Of a DNA stretch of 64,000 nt, positions 1 to 13,600 are shown in pieces; position 1 is the first letter of the stretch; every line of letters begins with the position of its first letter. The stretch is from Mya arenaria. Lineage: Eukaryota; Mollusca; Bivalvia; Myida; Myidae. The DNA is taken from positions 10,680,001 through 10,744,000 of the forward strand of contig NC_069131.1 of NCBI RefSeq assembly GCF_026914265.1. The letters are read 5' to 3'. The notes under the pieces were generated by a model. That model did not search any database. It worked only from the letters and a program-made list of their open reading frames with translations, and was not told the DNA's origin. The position numbers and the translations under genes are program-made.

Positions 1-433
1 GACTTCTTTCGGCTCATAATCGGAACTCATCGGCTTGTATTGCTGAGATAAAGCCCCGTGTGGGTCCAATAGGGGCACGACTTTCTAATATGGGTCCCAG
101 GTGGGCCCCCACATCGATAACCAATACAGGGCTTGCCCAGATATAGCCCATATGGGCCCCATTTGTGCTTGTTTGCTGGGATCTAGCCAATCTATCTCGA
201 AGCTTGCCGGAGATGGCCGAGTTGTTACGATTGATATCAATATCAATAGCCATATCTTGATACTACTACTAGCCGAGAAATTCCGATTAGATTGAAAATG
301 TCTCCCTAACGGGGTTTTTCCTTACCGACATACATGTATGTCTCCGTGCCGGATTTTCTCCGTACCGACATATCGTAACCATTCGGAACTCCTCAGTCAT
401 TTTATCGAAAACAAATAGCCGAGGAGCTCCGAC
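1..433. repeat. Inverted-repeat-rich intergenic DNA
   Basis: No coding sequence is recognisable. The stretch is GC-richer than its surroundings and repeats short motifs in both orientations. TGGGTCC/GGGCCC blocks lie around 60-165, and CCGACATA blocks around 325-370. A TATCGAAAACAA segment near 404-416 recurs in the element that follows. It is probably part of, or a nested relative of, the inverted-repeat element at 434-760. The short open frames here overlap each other on opposite strands and show no family resemblance. Confidence 0.4.
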
Positions 434-760
434 ATTCGGAGCTCCTCGGCCATTTTTATCGAAAACAACCTCGGATGTATTTGGACGGTTTATATACTCA
501 AAAAGAGGTACGTTTAAGTCCGCTGCAAGTAGATCGCGTAGTAATTTTATAAGCAGTTAAACTTTATGACTTTACTCTTGGAAATCTTAATTATGTTTGC
601 AATAATATACTTCACTGAAAATCAATTTAAACTTAGATCAATAAATACAATTCTAAAACACTTCATTTCATAAATGATATAATCAAAAAAACTACTTCAA
701 CTGATGTACCGGCATACATCCGAGGTTGTTTTTGATAAAAATGGCCGAGGAGTTCCGAAT
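434..760. mobile_element. MITE-like element with ~47-bp terminal inverted repeats
   Basis: The left arm (434-480) and right arm (714-760) are near-perfect reverse complements. They share the cores GAGCTCCTCGGCCATTTTTA and AACAACCTCGGATGTAT, with one or two mismatches. The roughly 230-bp centre is AT-rich and non-coding. This layout is typical of a non-autonomous DNA transposon. No transposase is present and I could not define a target-site duplication. Confidence 0.6.
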
Positions 761-874
761 GTAGCTCCGAATGCTCCGGGTCTTTAGATACACATCTTCT
801 TAAACAGAATTTACAAAATAGTTTTCCTGTTCGTAACGAAAAATAGATCTACTCGAAAATTAATAGAATTCTGG

Positions 875-3299
875 CAGGGGCGTAGCCAGGCCATAATTCG
901 AGATACTCCCGCCTTTCTAGGGGGTCCGGTTCTAAGGTTCCAAGAAAACCTTGAGAATGACGCTGCTGCACGCGAAGAGATGGACCGGCGCACGAAGCTC
1001 CAATCTTTGTGCGAGACCCGCTGGGCCGCAAGGGCAGAGGCGTTGCACACGTTCCTGTGTTCATATAGGTATTTTCATAGTCAAACATTCAATACTTTGC
1101 AAAAATAATGAATACTCTGATGAAAAGAACAGTTTTTAACTTATTTCATACTATATTTATAAACATGCATAAAACATTAAATATAATTTGTACTCTACAT
1201 GATTGTATTAAAAACATAAGAACATTTTAAATTGAGTTTATATTCTCTGATTTTTGCGATTAAAATGCCTGTAAATGCCTGAAATAGTACGTTTCAAAAC
1301 CACTTTATTAATTCTTTACTTCCATATTAAACTATTCATATTTCAGAGTTGTTGTGGGGTCATTGGACGAGCTAGCGAGCGACTATGGGGACACAAAAGC
1401 CGCGGGATATAGCCGCTCAATACAGAACTTTTGAGTTTGTCATAACATTGGTCGCGGTAGAGCATGCGTTGTCGGGTCTTGTTAAGACTGCGACTTGCTT
1501 GAGGCAGCCGAGGAAGCACGAGTTGTTATCACCATGCTGGAGGTATTTTCGTTATTTCATTTATATGTAATATGTATATAAATAATATAGTATTAATATT
1601 GTATGTATGTATGATCAATTGCCGTTCAAGTTGTCTTGTTCCAGACATATTCGTAATGTCTATAGATATAGTATAATAATTCGACTTACTGGAATTAACA
1701 AATAAGTTTTACGCATAGCAACTCTCGAAAAAATAATTATGTACTATATGATTGATGAATTAGCCATTAATATAAGACTTAGTATTATGTATGATTGTGT
1801 AATGGCTGGATTAATGCTTATAAACAATATGCGTTTATATGAATATCAAACCACCGCATTTCTGTGTGGTATTAAAACAGTATTCTGGTCATATTTATAT
1901 TTATACATTTAACCGGAACTCATTACAGAATGAACGAAATGACGATATGCTGTGGGACCACCTATATGACAAAGCCGTTTCTCTAGCAGACGACATCGGC
2001 GTGGAGGCCACCGTTCCTCGTTGCCACGGTCGGCAAGCCAACAGACCAAACGCTCCGGCCCAAACCCCTTCGCAATTCTGGAGAGTCAACATGTATCTAC
2101 CATTCGTAGACCATCTCATTGTGGAGTTGACGAATCGGCTGTTAAATCCACATGGAAGATTCACTGCTCAGTATCTACTGCCAACAAAAGTACAAATTAG
2201 TTTGTCTTTAATTTTGTCTTATATTTATATTTTATATGACTAGTGAATTAATACATGTTTCAACAATGATATAGAGGATATTTGTTGACTTGAGTGTATG
2301 ATCATGTTATCATTCACGGGTGGTCAGAGAAATAATATTTTCACGAGTAGCGAAACATGTTTCTTTATTATTAATAATATATTGGCGTGTAGATATTATA
2401 TCGTTAAATGTCTTCATCATATTGGTAATGATACAAACTAGTCGCGGTAAAAAACAATTGCAAACTTTATAACCATGATTATTGTTTTATTATAACTATA
2501 GGCTGCTGGGCTCACACCTGCTCGGGCTGCAGAGATATACGCAGTGTACCAGCCAGACCAACCAGTGTGCGACCAGGAGACGTTCGTGCGGGAGTGCAAC
2601 AGATGGACGGCTAAATGGACGACAACATCCCCTGCTCCATATCCATGCCTAGAATCAAGCTTGGGCGTGGCAACTGAGGCGTCCTATCCTAATATCCGGA
2701 TATGCATGATGATTTTGTTGTGTATGCCTGTATCCACAGCTACGGCAGAGAGGTCGTTTTCAACGATGAAGCGGGTCAAGACCTACATCCGAAATACCAT
2801 GACCACAGAGAGGTTATCCGGGCTTGGGCTACTGAATATTTACCAGGAGCGAAACATTAACGTTGAGCAAGTGGTGGATGTTTTTGCCCGTCAAAAAGAT
2901 CGTCGCCTTGCTCTTATTTTCAAAGTTTAACCATACTGTAGACGAAATCTTTGGTTAAGTGGTTGCATAAACACTTAATGAACTAACTGACGCCGCAACG
3001 AAAGATGTTTGATATTATATGAATGTTATTTTAACTTTAAAAAAATGTTTAATGAAGTTAGTATTTGTTACGTATCGAATGTTAATATATGTGACTTTGC
3101 ATTTTCCTTACATATTTCCATTAACCCCCCCCCCCCCCCCCGATATATTGCACGGTATAAGTCTTACAATTTTGATGCCATAATGCCCTCAGATGCCGTC
3201 TAAGACGGTCTGTGAATTAAAAAATTTCCGGGGGGGCATGCCCCCGGACCCCCCTAGAAAGGCGGGAGTATCTCGAATTATGGCCTGGCTACGCCCCTG
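875..3299 (+). mobile_element. hAT DNA transposon, internally deleted and decayed
   Basis: Perfect or near-perfect terminal inverted repeats of about 55 bp flank the element (875-929 and 3244-3299). They begin CAGGGGCGTAGCCAGG, a CAGxG-type start usual for hAT elements. Between them are plus-strand fragments of a hAT transposase. The left repeat runs almost directly into mid-protein coding sequence, so the 5' half (BED-type zinc finger and first catalytic region) has been deleted. The flanks show no clean 8-bp target-site duplication, which fits an old copy or later flank change. It would be non-autonomous. Confidence 0.85.
943..2929 (+). pseudogene. hAT transposase remnant (52-kDa-repressor/ZMYM-like hAT family)
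   Basis: Four coding blocks are visible. Block one, 949-1062, reads through a motif with LQSLCETRW..RAEALHTF, matching the LPxLCxTRW region of these transposases. Block two, about 1347-1542, contains EAAEEARVVITMLE but needs frame changes and crosses an in-frame stop. Block three, about 1920-2180, carries PSQFWRVNMYLPFVDHLIVEL. Block four, about 2503-2929, is the C-terminal hAT dimerisation domain with STATAERSFSTMKRVKTYIR followed by a leucine/isoleucine-rich tail and a stop. Frameshifts in block two and the missing N-terminal half make it a pseudogene. Blocks are separated by AT-rich sequence that could be introns. The family assignment rests on motif recognition only. Confidence 0.8.
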
Positions 3300-4060
3300 A
3301 GACTGGTTTCATGTCTTTAAGTACTGGCTCTATTTTTAAACGACAAGGATAAAACTGTATTGAAAACAAATTGATTTTAAATTAAAAATAGAATGAATAA
3401 TTTGGGGAAATCATAACCATCTGTGTCGTTTAATAAGTGAAGGGGAGTGACTGAATTACTAACTAACTGCATGACTGGTTGATTGAACGAATGAATCAAT
3501 CGATCGATCGTTCGACGAATCTACCAATCATTCAATCAATCAAATAAACTTGCAATCCAGAAAATGAAGCAAGCAAGCAATAAAGCGAACATTACATTGA
3601 AAGTCAACAGAGGTCAATCTCTGATATCAGACCTGTTCGCAGTACAGTAGTTAAAAATACTTCTTATGATTACACATGATAAGGCAATTTGCATAAAAGA
3701 CTGATTATCAGCTTAATAAGCACCAGATGTTCACTGATGAAATACTGATAAGCCATCTGGAAGGTTCTGGACCCTTCCGAATGCCGGAAACCTGCTGCGC
3801 GCCGGTGCTCCGCGCATATCCATATTCGGAAATACCTGCTGAGAAGAAGCAGTATTTATCTCCCTTGGAAGTGGCTGGCAATGTTTGCAAGAATCGGGTT
3901 TTCGTTGAACTCAAATAGATTAAGATCGTCTTGATGAATGAAAGTCCACCTGAAATATCTGTTAGTTTTGGAAAATATGTGAAACTCTTCACAACATAGC
4001 ATTTTATTCAACTGTTTTGTTTAATTCTTTATAATTGAAGACATATTTTGAGAACTCTTC
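3300..4060. other. Intergenic stretch with no recognisable gene
   Basis: AT-rich DNA with a short run of AATCAATCGATCG-type simple sequence near 3490-3545. A pair of overlapping open frames on opposite strands (around 3708-3992) has no recognisable domain and no splice context. The sequence probably lies just upstream of the UNC45 transcription unit. Confidence 0.4.
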
Positions 4061-4101
4061 ATCAAGGAGATTTTGTGAGTTCCGGCTGTCAAAACGTGAA
4101 A
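4060..4101 (+). other. Possible 5' untranslated exon of UNC45
   Basis: A consensus splice donor (AAA|GTAAGT) follows 4101, and the first coding exon of UNC45 is preceded by an acceptor (CCACAG at 4683-4688). This suggests at least one non-coding upstream exon. The left boundary given here is arbitrary. No TATA box or initiator could be assigned with confidence. Transcript data would settle it. Confidence 0.3.
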
Positions 4102-4289
4102 GTAAGTAAAACTTGATTAAATTATATTCCTGCAAGATACAGACGTTAAATAGCATTTAATACGTAATGTGTGAATCATGTTTGTACCATAGCACTTATA
4201 TTGAATGAAGAAAATTTGAATTACTGTCGAAATGTTGTTTTTGATGAAGTCCTAAATGATGCCGGGTACTAAAGTAAATCTTGGGAGAA

Positions 4290-4550
4290 AAAGTGCCCGG
4301 TGTTGGGCTCGAACCCAAGACTGCCGTTACACTAGCAAGTTGCTCTAACCAACTGAGCTAACTGGGTGTGTTCTAGCCCACATACACTACACTCCTCCCC
4401 CAAGTACCCTTTTAGGGCTGGAACACTAGCACTGTGCTCTAACCAATTTGGCTAACCGGGCAGCTGGTTCTAGTCCACACACACTGCAGTACTTAAGCTG
4501 TGTAGAGTGTGTGGCTGTGGGTTCGAGCCCCACACCTGGCACACTTTTCC
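4290..4550 (-). repeat. tRNA-derived SINE pair in head-to-head arrangement
   Basis: Read on the minus strand, 4295-4368 has an A-box-like TAGCTCAGTTGGTTAGAGC and a B-box-like GGTTCGAGCCC, the two internal pol III promoter elements of a tRNA gene. The acceptor stem does not pair properly, so it is not a functional tRNA. A second, more degenerate A-box (around 4425-4460, minus strand) and a B-box reading on the plus strand (GGGTTCGAGCCCCAC at 4519-4533) follow. The pieces look like two partial tRNA-headed SINEs. They lie in the presumed first intron of UNC45. Confidence 0.55.
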
Positions 4551-4695
4551 TTCCTGCCAGGATTTCTTTAGTACTACTTTCAAGCCATGTGTGACCTATC
4601 TTTAATCAGATGTACACTTTCAAAGTAAGCATAGCAAAAGGGTAAAGGTTATCTCTTTTTCCAAAAAAATCTCCATCTAAACCACAGGACCCTGA

Positions 4696-7600
4696 ATGAC
4701 CATGAGTGTTACAGAGCTGAAAGAAAAGGGTAATGAGAAGTTCAAAGCCGGAGAATATGAGGAAGCATTGGTATTCTACACACAGGTATGTTCTTACCAA
4801 ATATTTATTGCAATGGCCTAGCTACTCTAAAATAATGGACATGTTATACGGGATTCTTCCAATCCCTAACAAAAGTTTTTGTGCAGGGGAGGTGTTGAAA
4901 AATATTGAAATTATATTGAGAGAAGTACTTTATATTTTTTGACAGTACGAAATGAATATAAACATATCAATATCATAATAATTCATTGGATATTTATTTA
5001 TTTATTTTTTATTTATTGGCAAAGTAAGGATATAAAGTACAATAAATTCTGAGCATTGATTGCCTACAGATCAATCAATTAACAATAACATAAAGGCGCA
5101 AGCTAAACTTGTTTGAAATAGTCTTATAAACAGTCGGATGTCTCCCTATTGTGACATGAAGGAGAAGTCAGTATAAACATATATATTTATAAATAATATA
5201 GCTTGCTTGCCAAAATTCTTCCCAAAAATGATTATAATTCTCCCAGTTTAAGGGTTTAGCATGAGCCCTGAACATGTTAAGCTATGTACTTCAGGCACTG
5301 GGTCTTGGCGACCTTAAGGATTCTGACAAGGCTGTGATCTACAAGAACCGATCCATGTGTCAACTGAAACTGGACAAGTACGAGAAAGCGGTTGCTGATG
5401 CCACAGAATGTATGTCTATTGCTTATTGTATTTATATAAGGGAAAATCCTCTTGACTGTTTGCAGGGTATACTTCTTTCAGAAAATCTTAATGAAATGAA
5501 AAGATGTAGAAATAGGATATTACATTCATGGTCATTCCATAGAACTTATTGCCTTATTTCTAGCCCTGATGAGTTTTTATCAATTAAGGAAAGTTAAATT
5601 ACTCCTGTATAACTATGAAATGAACTAATTAATGTGATATTCTTACCAGTAATACTAATGTGATGATTTACATCTCTTAATGTTGCTTTAAAACTTGCAA
5701 ATTATCTGCACTTTTCATTTATGATGTCAAGTCAAAAGTTACTACACTAGTTTTATATGAAAAGTATTTGTGATATAAAAATTTGTATTAGAGCTTAATG
5801 TGATATTTTCTGTTCTAAATTGCCAAAAAATTTCGCTACACATTTAGAATTGTTTAACATCATGTTCATGAGTAACATAATACATGCAATTACCTATATC
5901 TTTTTGATTTTATGTTTTGTGGTGATCCATGCTTAATTTTCCAGCATTAGAGCTTGTTCCCAATGACCCGAAGGCGTTGTACCGACGATGCCTGGCGTAC
6001 GAGAAGCTAGACAGACTTGAAGAAGCGTATAAGGATGCTGGAATGCTGTTGAAAGTGGAGCCTAAAAATGTGGCTGTTAAACCTGTGCTGGCAAGATTGA
6101 CTCCTGTTATACGGGAGAGGGTAAGTGAAAAACAAAATAATTATGTTTATTCTTTGAATGATTGAAACGGCAGGATTTATTACAATATTATACGGAGTAT
6201 AGGACACTAACATAGATAGGATGCAGGCAAAATATCGTTAAATCCTTAATACCATAAATAGGAAGCAGTGAAAAAATGTCAAAATAAGCAGACACCTTTT
6301 TTGGTTTTGATGAAACTACTGAATTGTGAAGGTTTTTAAATGGTACAGCACATGTACATAAATAGTAAAATAACAATCCCAATGTTGCTCTCTGTCAACG
6401 TAAATAGGAACAGCAACAGCCGCATTTTGTACATAAATGTTATCAACATGTTAACACTGTGAGCTAGTCAGAAGCCAAATACTATAGATAGGAAGCGGGC
6501 ATTTCCGGGGCAAAAAGTGCTTCTTATACACAGTATAATACGGTATTAGTGCCATGATGTTTGCTTAACTATAGCTAGGCTTTAATAGTGGGGATTTCAT
6601 CACATAGCAATTTGAAAACTTCACTATGACATCATCATATACCTCACAGAAATGGTAAGAACTCAGAACTTAAGTGTTCTTTATATTTAATTTTTCTTGA
6701 TTGGTTTCAGGTGAAGATACAGAACAGTACACAAGAAAAAGTTCGGCAGATGTTCAACCTGGCATTTGATGGGGGAAAGGACAAGGAAAAACGCCTGCAG
6801 GTAGGGGATGGGAATTGAAGGGGGGGATAGGGGAAGGGCTATGAAGCCTATGATAAGGGTCTTTGCAAATGACAATGATGGTGTTTTTCCCCCAATGTTT
6901 TCACATACAGATATGTCTGATATGTATATTCATGAATTTTTAAATCAACAAGCAAGAAAAAACGGAAATGAAAATGTAAAATGCTCACATTTCAAAATAG
7001 AAAGACCTGACTGTCCGGCCATTTTGAAATATAATACATATATTCCTATATAATTACAGAAGGACAGAATGGAAGGTAGAGAACTGTGGTGGCTTCAGAG
7101 ATACACATGCTAATACACTTTAAACACATTTCTTCCAGGCGTGCAACAATCTGATTGTTCTGGCACGAGAGGATGGCGGCCCTAGTGTGATCATGGAACA
7201 TGGCGGGATGGGAAAACTGAAGGAGTTTATGCTGTCAGAGAAAGATCCAGACCTTTTGCAAGCTGGGACCAGAGTACTGTCATGTCTTACACAGACCTCC
7301 AAGGACAGGGTATGTACAATCTAACGCTGGTCTGTCTTTTAAAAGCTCTTGACTTGTATTTTCAGTTAAAATTTTGTTTCTTTTATATACGAGTGATGTT
7401 CTGATGATGGATTATAATCGGAAATTGATTGAGTAGGCCTGAAATCAGCCATAATTAATCTTGATTTAACGTTCTTTTTTCTTCTCGTTGTTTGCATTCA
7501 GTCAATGTCTGCCAATTTTCTCCACTGAGTTCATTTATACATTTGGTGTTCAATTGTTATTGTTAACAACATGTCCGAAATCAACAAAAACACTAAATAA

Positions 7601-10600
7601 CTTCAAACACACGCACACCATCAGTTAAGGCTTACGAGTTATTGCACAAGAATAAAAATACAATTGAGGTATTGTCAAAAAACAATTGTACTACTGATAA
7701 AAGGTTTCTTGAGTTTCTGTTGAACTTCATTATCACTAGTTAAACTGGAACAGATTCCCAACACTATTTAATATAAATTTAGCACTCTTATTGTTTTGTT
7801 TCTGGTTTTTACACAACATAAATAGAAAAGTATGTGAATATCTAGTAGTGGTGGATAGTATTGGCAAAAACTAGTTGCTATGATAAAGAAAGATATTTAT
7901 CCTGAAATTAGGATTGTAAGCATTAACTACAGACTACTGGTAGTGTACATTTGTAAAGATTTTTTTTGCTCAGGGCTATTCCAGTAAAACATTTAACCCC
8001 CGGGGGGAAGGCAATTATTTTAATTGTATATGGGTGGGTTTCTTTTTTGGCTAATTTAGACCCCAAAAGGGTGAATTTGCTTCTGTAGGCGGATGGCATA
8101 ATTTAAAAGTGCCTTCCCCCTGGGGGTTATATATCAAAATGGAATAGCCCTCAGAAGAAATTGTAGGAAGTACCTTGAAATAAATTTAAAACACTTAAGA
8201 AACTATTTCAATAGAGATCTTCACTAAAACACCTGCAAAAATAAATATGTGAGAACCTTGGGTGGGTGGTGGTGTTTCTATTGTCAGACCTCATTCACTA
8301 AAGCACCAATAACGGTTATTTTCCTGAATTTGTCCCACCCATCAGTGGCTGTGGGTAAACAAGAACCAAGGTGTTATTCAGACGTTTTTTTTCTGATGGT
8401 GTTGTGTTCCTATTTTTTGACCAATGTATTTAATTCTGAAGCAAAATCTCATTCAGCCAGTTTGTTCCAACTTTCAGAGTCAGTGGGTGTATGAAAACCT
8501 CGGGGTTGTACGACTTGGGCAGTTGATGGCAATGCCGATCGAGGGTCTTTCTACATCGGTAGCCCATCTCATACACAATATGCTACACAGCATCACAGAC
8601 TGGGCTGACTACCAGGTCAAGGTGGAGGAGTTTCAGGAGAAGAAGAGGAACCGTGACCCTGCTATCCATCCAAAATTTAAACTGGGTAAGACTTAATAAC
8701 ACATATCTGGTCTATTTGATAATTTATTTATTTTAGAAAGCACTGTGTAGATTTAAAATGCATGACATGATTATTTGTATCATTAAATTTTGATGAAATT
8801 TCAACTATTGGAAATAGCGAAAATGAATTATAGCAATTTTGCCAAAGAACTGCAATTTCCAATTGTTAAATTACATAATAGCTTTCTTTTACTCATGTTT
8901 ATTGGTACAATGAATATTGTACTCCTGACTTTGTTTTCAAATATGCCATTTTTAATAAGTATACACTTAATTAAGACATCAACAAGTCTGCTCTGAAGTT
9001 CACCCTTATCTAACTCATCTTTCCGATTACAGAGGAGTACCAGCATAAGTTTATAGACGAGGTTTTCCATGGTCTGATCAAGATGTTACAGCATCACAAG
9101 GTGTCAGCATGTGGGCGAGACGCAGCCATGGAGCTCATGATTAAAACTGTTCCACGTAAAACTGGGCTGCAGTGGACGAAGAAGTTTTTGGAATCTGACG
9201 GTAGGGAGATGGGAATATTGATGTGGTAAAGGGGAATCTGTGTATCTGTATAAGCAAGCATAGAAGTTATTATTATGAGATACTTGTTGAAAATGTATGT
9301 TTTGGAAGTCTCAAAGATGTAGAGGATAATTGTTTGTTTCAGTGTAAGATCATAAAATATTTCACGTAATGAGCACCAAAGTTATATGCCACGAGTGAAA
9401 TATTTACTTTTGGTGTTCATGAGGTGAAATATATTGCCATCTTACACCAAAACAAAACACTTTTTTTATGAAAGGTGGTTGAATTACACTTTTTTTTAAA
9501 TTGCGCCAATTTGAATACACATATAAAGTTATTTCAGAAACAACGTTGTTGTAATTGAGTCCTAGCCCTGAGCCCGCTGACATATGGTTTGGACTAAGAG
9601 CAGGCTAAAATATTGAGACAGTGAAAAATATCAATTTGATATTTCCACTGTTTAAAACAGTGTGATATCATATATTTTTTTCACTGATAAATCTATAAAC
9701 CACCGGAAATCATATAATAAATCATCAGTGGTAGTTGAAATGATGTTACTAAATATCAAGATGATCAAAATGAGCAGCTTGACACAGATCCAGTAAGTCT
9801 ATAACAAACTGGTTCCTCGCTTGATAGCATCGAAAGTGACATATCTATAACCATTTTCTATCCAACTACAGCTATCGAAGGCCTGCTGGTCATTGCGGGA
9901 ACTGTGATCCAGCACCAGAGCATACCTGTCACAGAACAGTCACGCATGCACGCATCTCTACTACTGAACACGATCTGGGAAGATTTGGCTGGCGAGAAAG
10001 AGGCGGAAAAATTCAAGGGAAAAGTCAGCGAATTCTTCACGTAAGCTTTTATTTCCACATATTGCAAGCCTGTCGACCTCATTTCAACATGTGTCTCGTA
10101 TTCCCGTTTACATTTCTGTGCTATGAGTGGGCCTATTATATCTCTTGTACCACCCTAGCTAGACAACTAGTTGGTTGAAAAGTGCTCTAAATGATATGAA
10201 TTTTATATTATAATGAATTACCATCTATAATAAACATCTATTATGTTAAATAATACAATGAAAACTACAAAGACAAGCCCACACATATAATCACCACATA
10301 CACAAATACAAACTACACAGACAGGCCTTGTGAACCTTAAAACTTCAAAAAGGGAATCATTTGTTACTGACAGCAACTTACTGCATGTCATGACATTGAC
10401 ATCAGTTAATCACTACGCATATGCTTTAATATAATGTATACAAATAGCATTTACATCATCAGATGGTTCAATATCTCAGCAACCCTTGATAGAACGCATG
10501 CTCTTGGGTGGGATGTTTGAATCTGTCACATACACCTGAAACTTATTATGTACATGTTGTTTTTACATCTTTGAATGAAAAATGTTAATTGAAAAATTGT

Positions 10601-13600
10601 TTGCAAATTCAAGTTTACTTTCTGTATTTCAAAATCCCAGTATAAAATTCCAGTATTCTTTGTGTATATCAAAATTCCAGTATACTTTGTGTATTTCAGG
10701 GAGATGTTTGCAAATGAGGACCTGGACTCTAAGGTGGAGGCTGTGAGAGCCATCTCCATGTTGCTCCAGGTAATTACATGTACTAGTATTAGGGGATTTT
10801 TTCAGTTGAGTGGGAAAGGTGGACATGCCTTTAAAGCTGCACTCTCACAGACTGACTTTTTTTACAACTTTTTTTATTTTTTTGTCTTGGAAAGAGCAAA
10901 TTTTTGTGTAAATATTTACAAACCAGTGATATAAGACTGCTGACAAAAAATCAGATCGTAGATTTTCATATTTCCGTTCGAAAATTAATGTGTTATGGCT
11001 TAAACCGTTACTAACGGTTTAAAAAAAATGCATTAAACATTAATTTTTGAACTTAAATATAAAAATTTGCAATCTGATCTTTTGTCAGCAGTCTTATATC
11101 GTGGTTTCCATGGATTTTTGCAAAAATTGGCTCATTCCAAGACAAAAAATAAAAACAACTGTTTTAATTTTTTTTATTTTTTGTCTTGAAATTAGCCAAA
11201 CTTAGCGAAATGTCTGGAAACCAGTGATACAAGACTGCTGACCAAAGATCAGATGGCAGTTATCATATGTACATTTAAAAATTGCTATCTTATGGCAAAA
11301 GTGTTAGTAAAGCTTTAAGAAAAATGAGTTTTTCGGCAGTTTTCCAAACAAATGAGATTTGTTTTATTGTGAGTTATCATATCTGACTGAATTGGAGGCA
11401 TTGATACCCAAATCCGCCGATTCTGAGACAAAAACTTAAAGAAATGTCCATCTGTGAGAGTGCAGCATTATTAGGTGAAGTTTACGCTTCATTTTATCAT
11501 TACGATTATTTTAAGTGTACTCAAGAATGCATGTAGCATTAATTTTCTTCATTTCAAACAGACACCAGTAGTTTAACTTTTTTCACAAGTGTAGAATAAA
11601 CTTAATTGAACCGCAGCTAAAAGAATCACTACATAATATCAAAACATGATGGTGTTCGATCAGATGGCATTTTTGATTTATGTTCACTTATACATTTACT
11701 AAAATAGGAATTACTTTAAATGATTATCATTAACTATTGGGGGATAATAAAAAAAAATCTTAAGAGTCATTTAGAAGAATAATCTGCAGACCTAATGACA
11801 CCCCTGGATCTTATCATTTTGTGCAATATTTATTCATGATTTTGGTATTGATCAACATGTAATGATTTAAAAAAAAAATGGATATATATTGATCATATGA
11901 TGTGATTTCTGAAATTTGTTTGGTATATAACTATATTGTGAATTTCTATATTGATATGTTTTGATTTCTGGCTTAACTTGTGGTTTATTTAAAGTCTTTC
12001 AGAACATTCATTATGTGAAATACTATTTTCAGGGTCCGTTTGAGATTGGAAACATGATTCTCGGGTTTGAAGGCGTCACACAGATCATGTTGGCCCTAGC
12101 TCAGAGCGACCGAATCATGCATCAGGTAAATGGCAGAGTCTATTCAGAATTTTAGATTGTTTTTGCTTTTGGAAGAAAAAATGAAAAAATCTTGGACTTG
12201 TTGTAATTTTGATATCATTGTTAGTGACAATAAGGTCAGGCCCCACTTTCAACCATGGCCATTGCATGAAAATTATTGGTGTATTGATTTTCATTTTATT
12301 AACCAGTATAATTAATATATATCTAATATATACCTGTGAATGATTCATGATTTATTTCAAATCTAATAAGCCATATGGCTCTTGTCAGAGGGCAAAATGT
12401 GAGACATTATCTATGATATCTCTTGGTCATAAAATAATACTGACTGTGTATGTAAATGGCCAAAGGTATTATGTTGATTGCCAATAAACTCTGACTGAAT
12501 GACACATATTCAGATGAAATGAACTTGTTAATGGTAAAACAAAAGTTGTTTAGCAAATGGAGTCATTCTAATCTAAATATTTGGAAAGATGTGTGCGTAT
12601 ACTTGTATAACTGATAAAAAAGAGATTCGGCATTCTATCATCATTGCACACTTGTTATTGAATGATGATCATTAGCAGTGAATCATTAAAAAAAATATGT
12701 GAGAAGCCTAATACTATAGATAGGATGCAGGCATTTTTTTCCATTGAATTCCGGGGCATGTGTCCTGTAAACAGTATAATATAGTGTGTATGATCAGCAT
12801 CAGCAGATTGTATAAAACTGTTTAATTCTTTGGTATGGTTATGGTGAGACAACAAGTTTATTCATTGGTCAAAATTTATCCCATAACTACCGTTGACCAA
12901 TCAAATGTGCTAACTAGCTAAAAGATAACCTGTGGATAAGTTATCCAGTTTTATATAATTGGCTGCAGATGTTTGACCTTGTAAGAATGATGCAATGAGT
13001 TCTTACTATCTTTTATGAAATAAACTGCCAATTAAGAAGACATTCCTCCTATTTCAGCAAATAGCTGTGGAGGCTATCGTTCACTCGGCGTCCAAGAAGG
13101 ATCGATGTACAGGGTTACTGGCAGAGGCGGTGCCGGTGTTGAAAAAGCTCTACCACGATGGAGGAGATGACAACATCAAAGTCCGAGCTCTTGTGGTATG
13201 TATAGTTCTAGACAATTATTATACTAGACAAGCTTAATTAAATGTCACTTGATATAAACACAGGCATCATAAGTTTGCTTAGGTATTTGAGACACAACAG
13301 GAGCGGTATTCATAATGTCTTGAGTCCAAGTATGAGGCTCAGACTCTAAAAGCAAGATCTTATTTTTGTTGTAAAAATGTTATTACAGAGCAAAGATGGT
13401 AACCATTGTTGTATCTGTCACAAATAAGCTTTCTGCATTCAGGCACACATTTTTTTGTCAAAATTAGCTAACTTATGGATATTTTGCAAAAAATTAAAAT
13501 TTCTGTTTCTTAGCCTGACTCAAGACATCAGTGAAAATGGAGCCAGGTGTCGACCAGTGCTATACCACTTACTTTATTGTCTATCTCTGAAATCTGCTGA

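Noticed and set aside
3708..3992. Overlapping open frames on both strands between the hAT element and UNC45
   Set aside because: They are mutual shadows with no domain, splice context or family resemblance.
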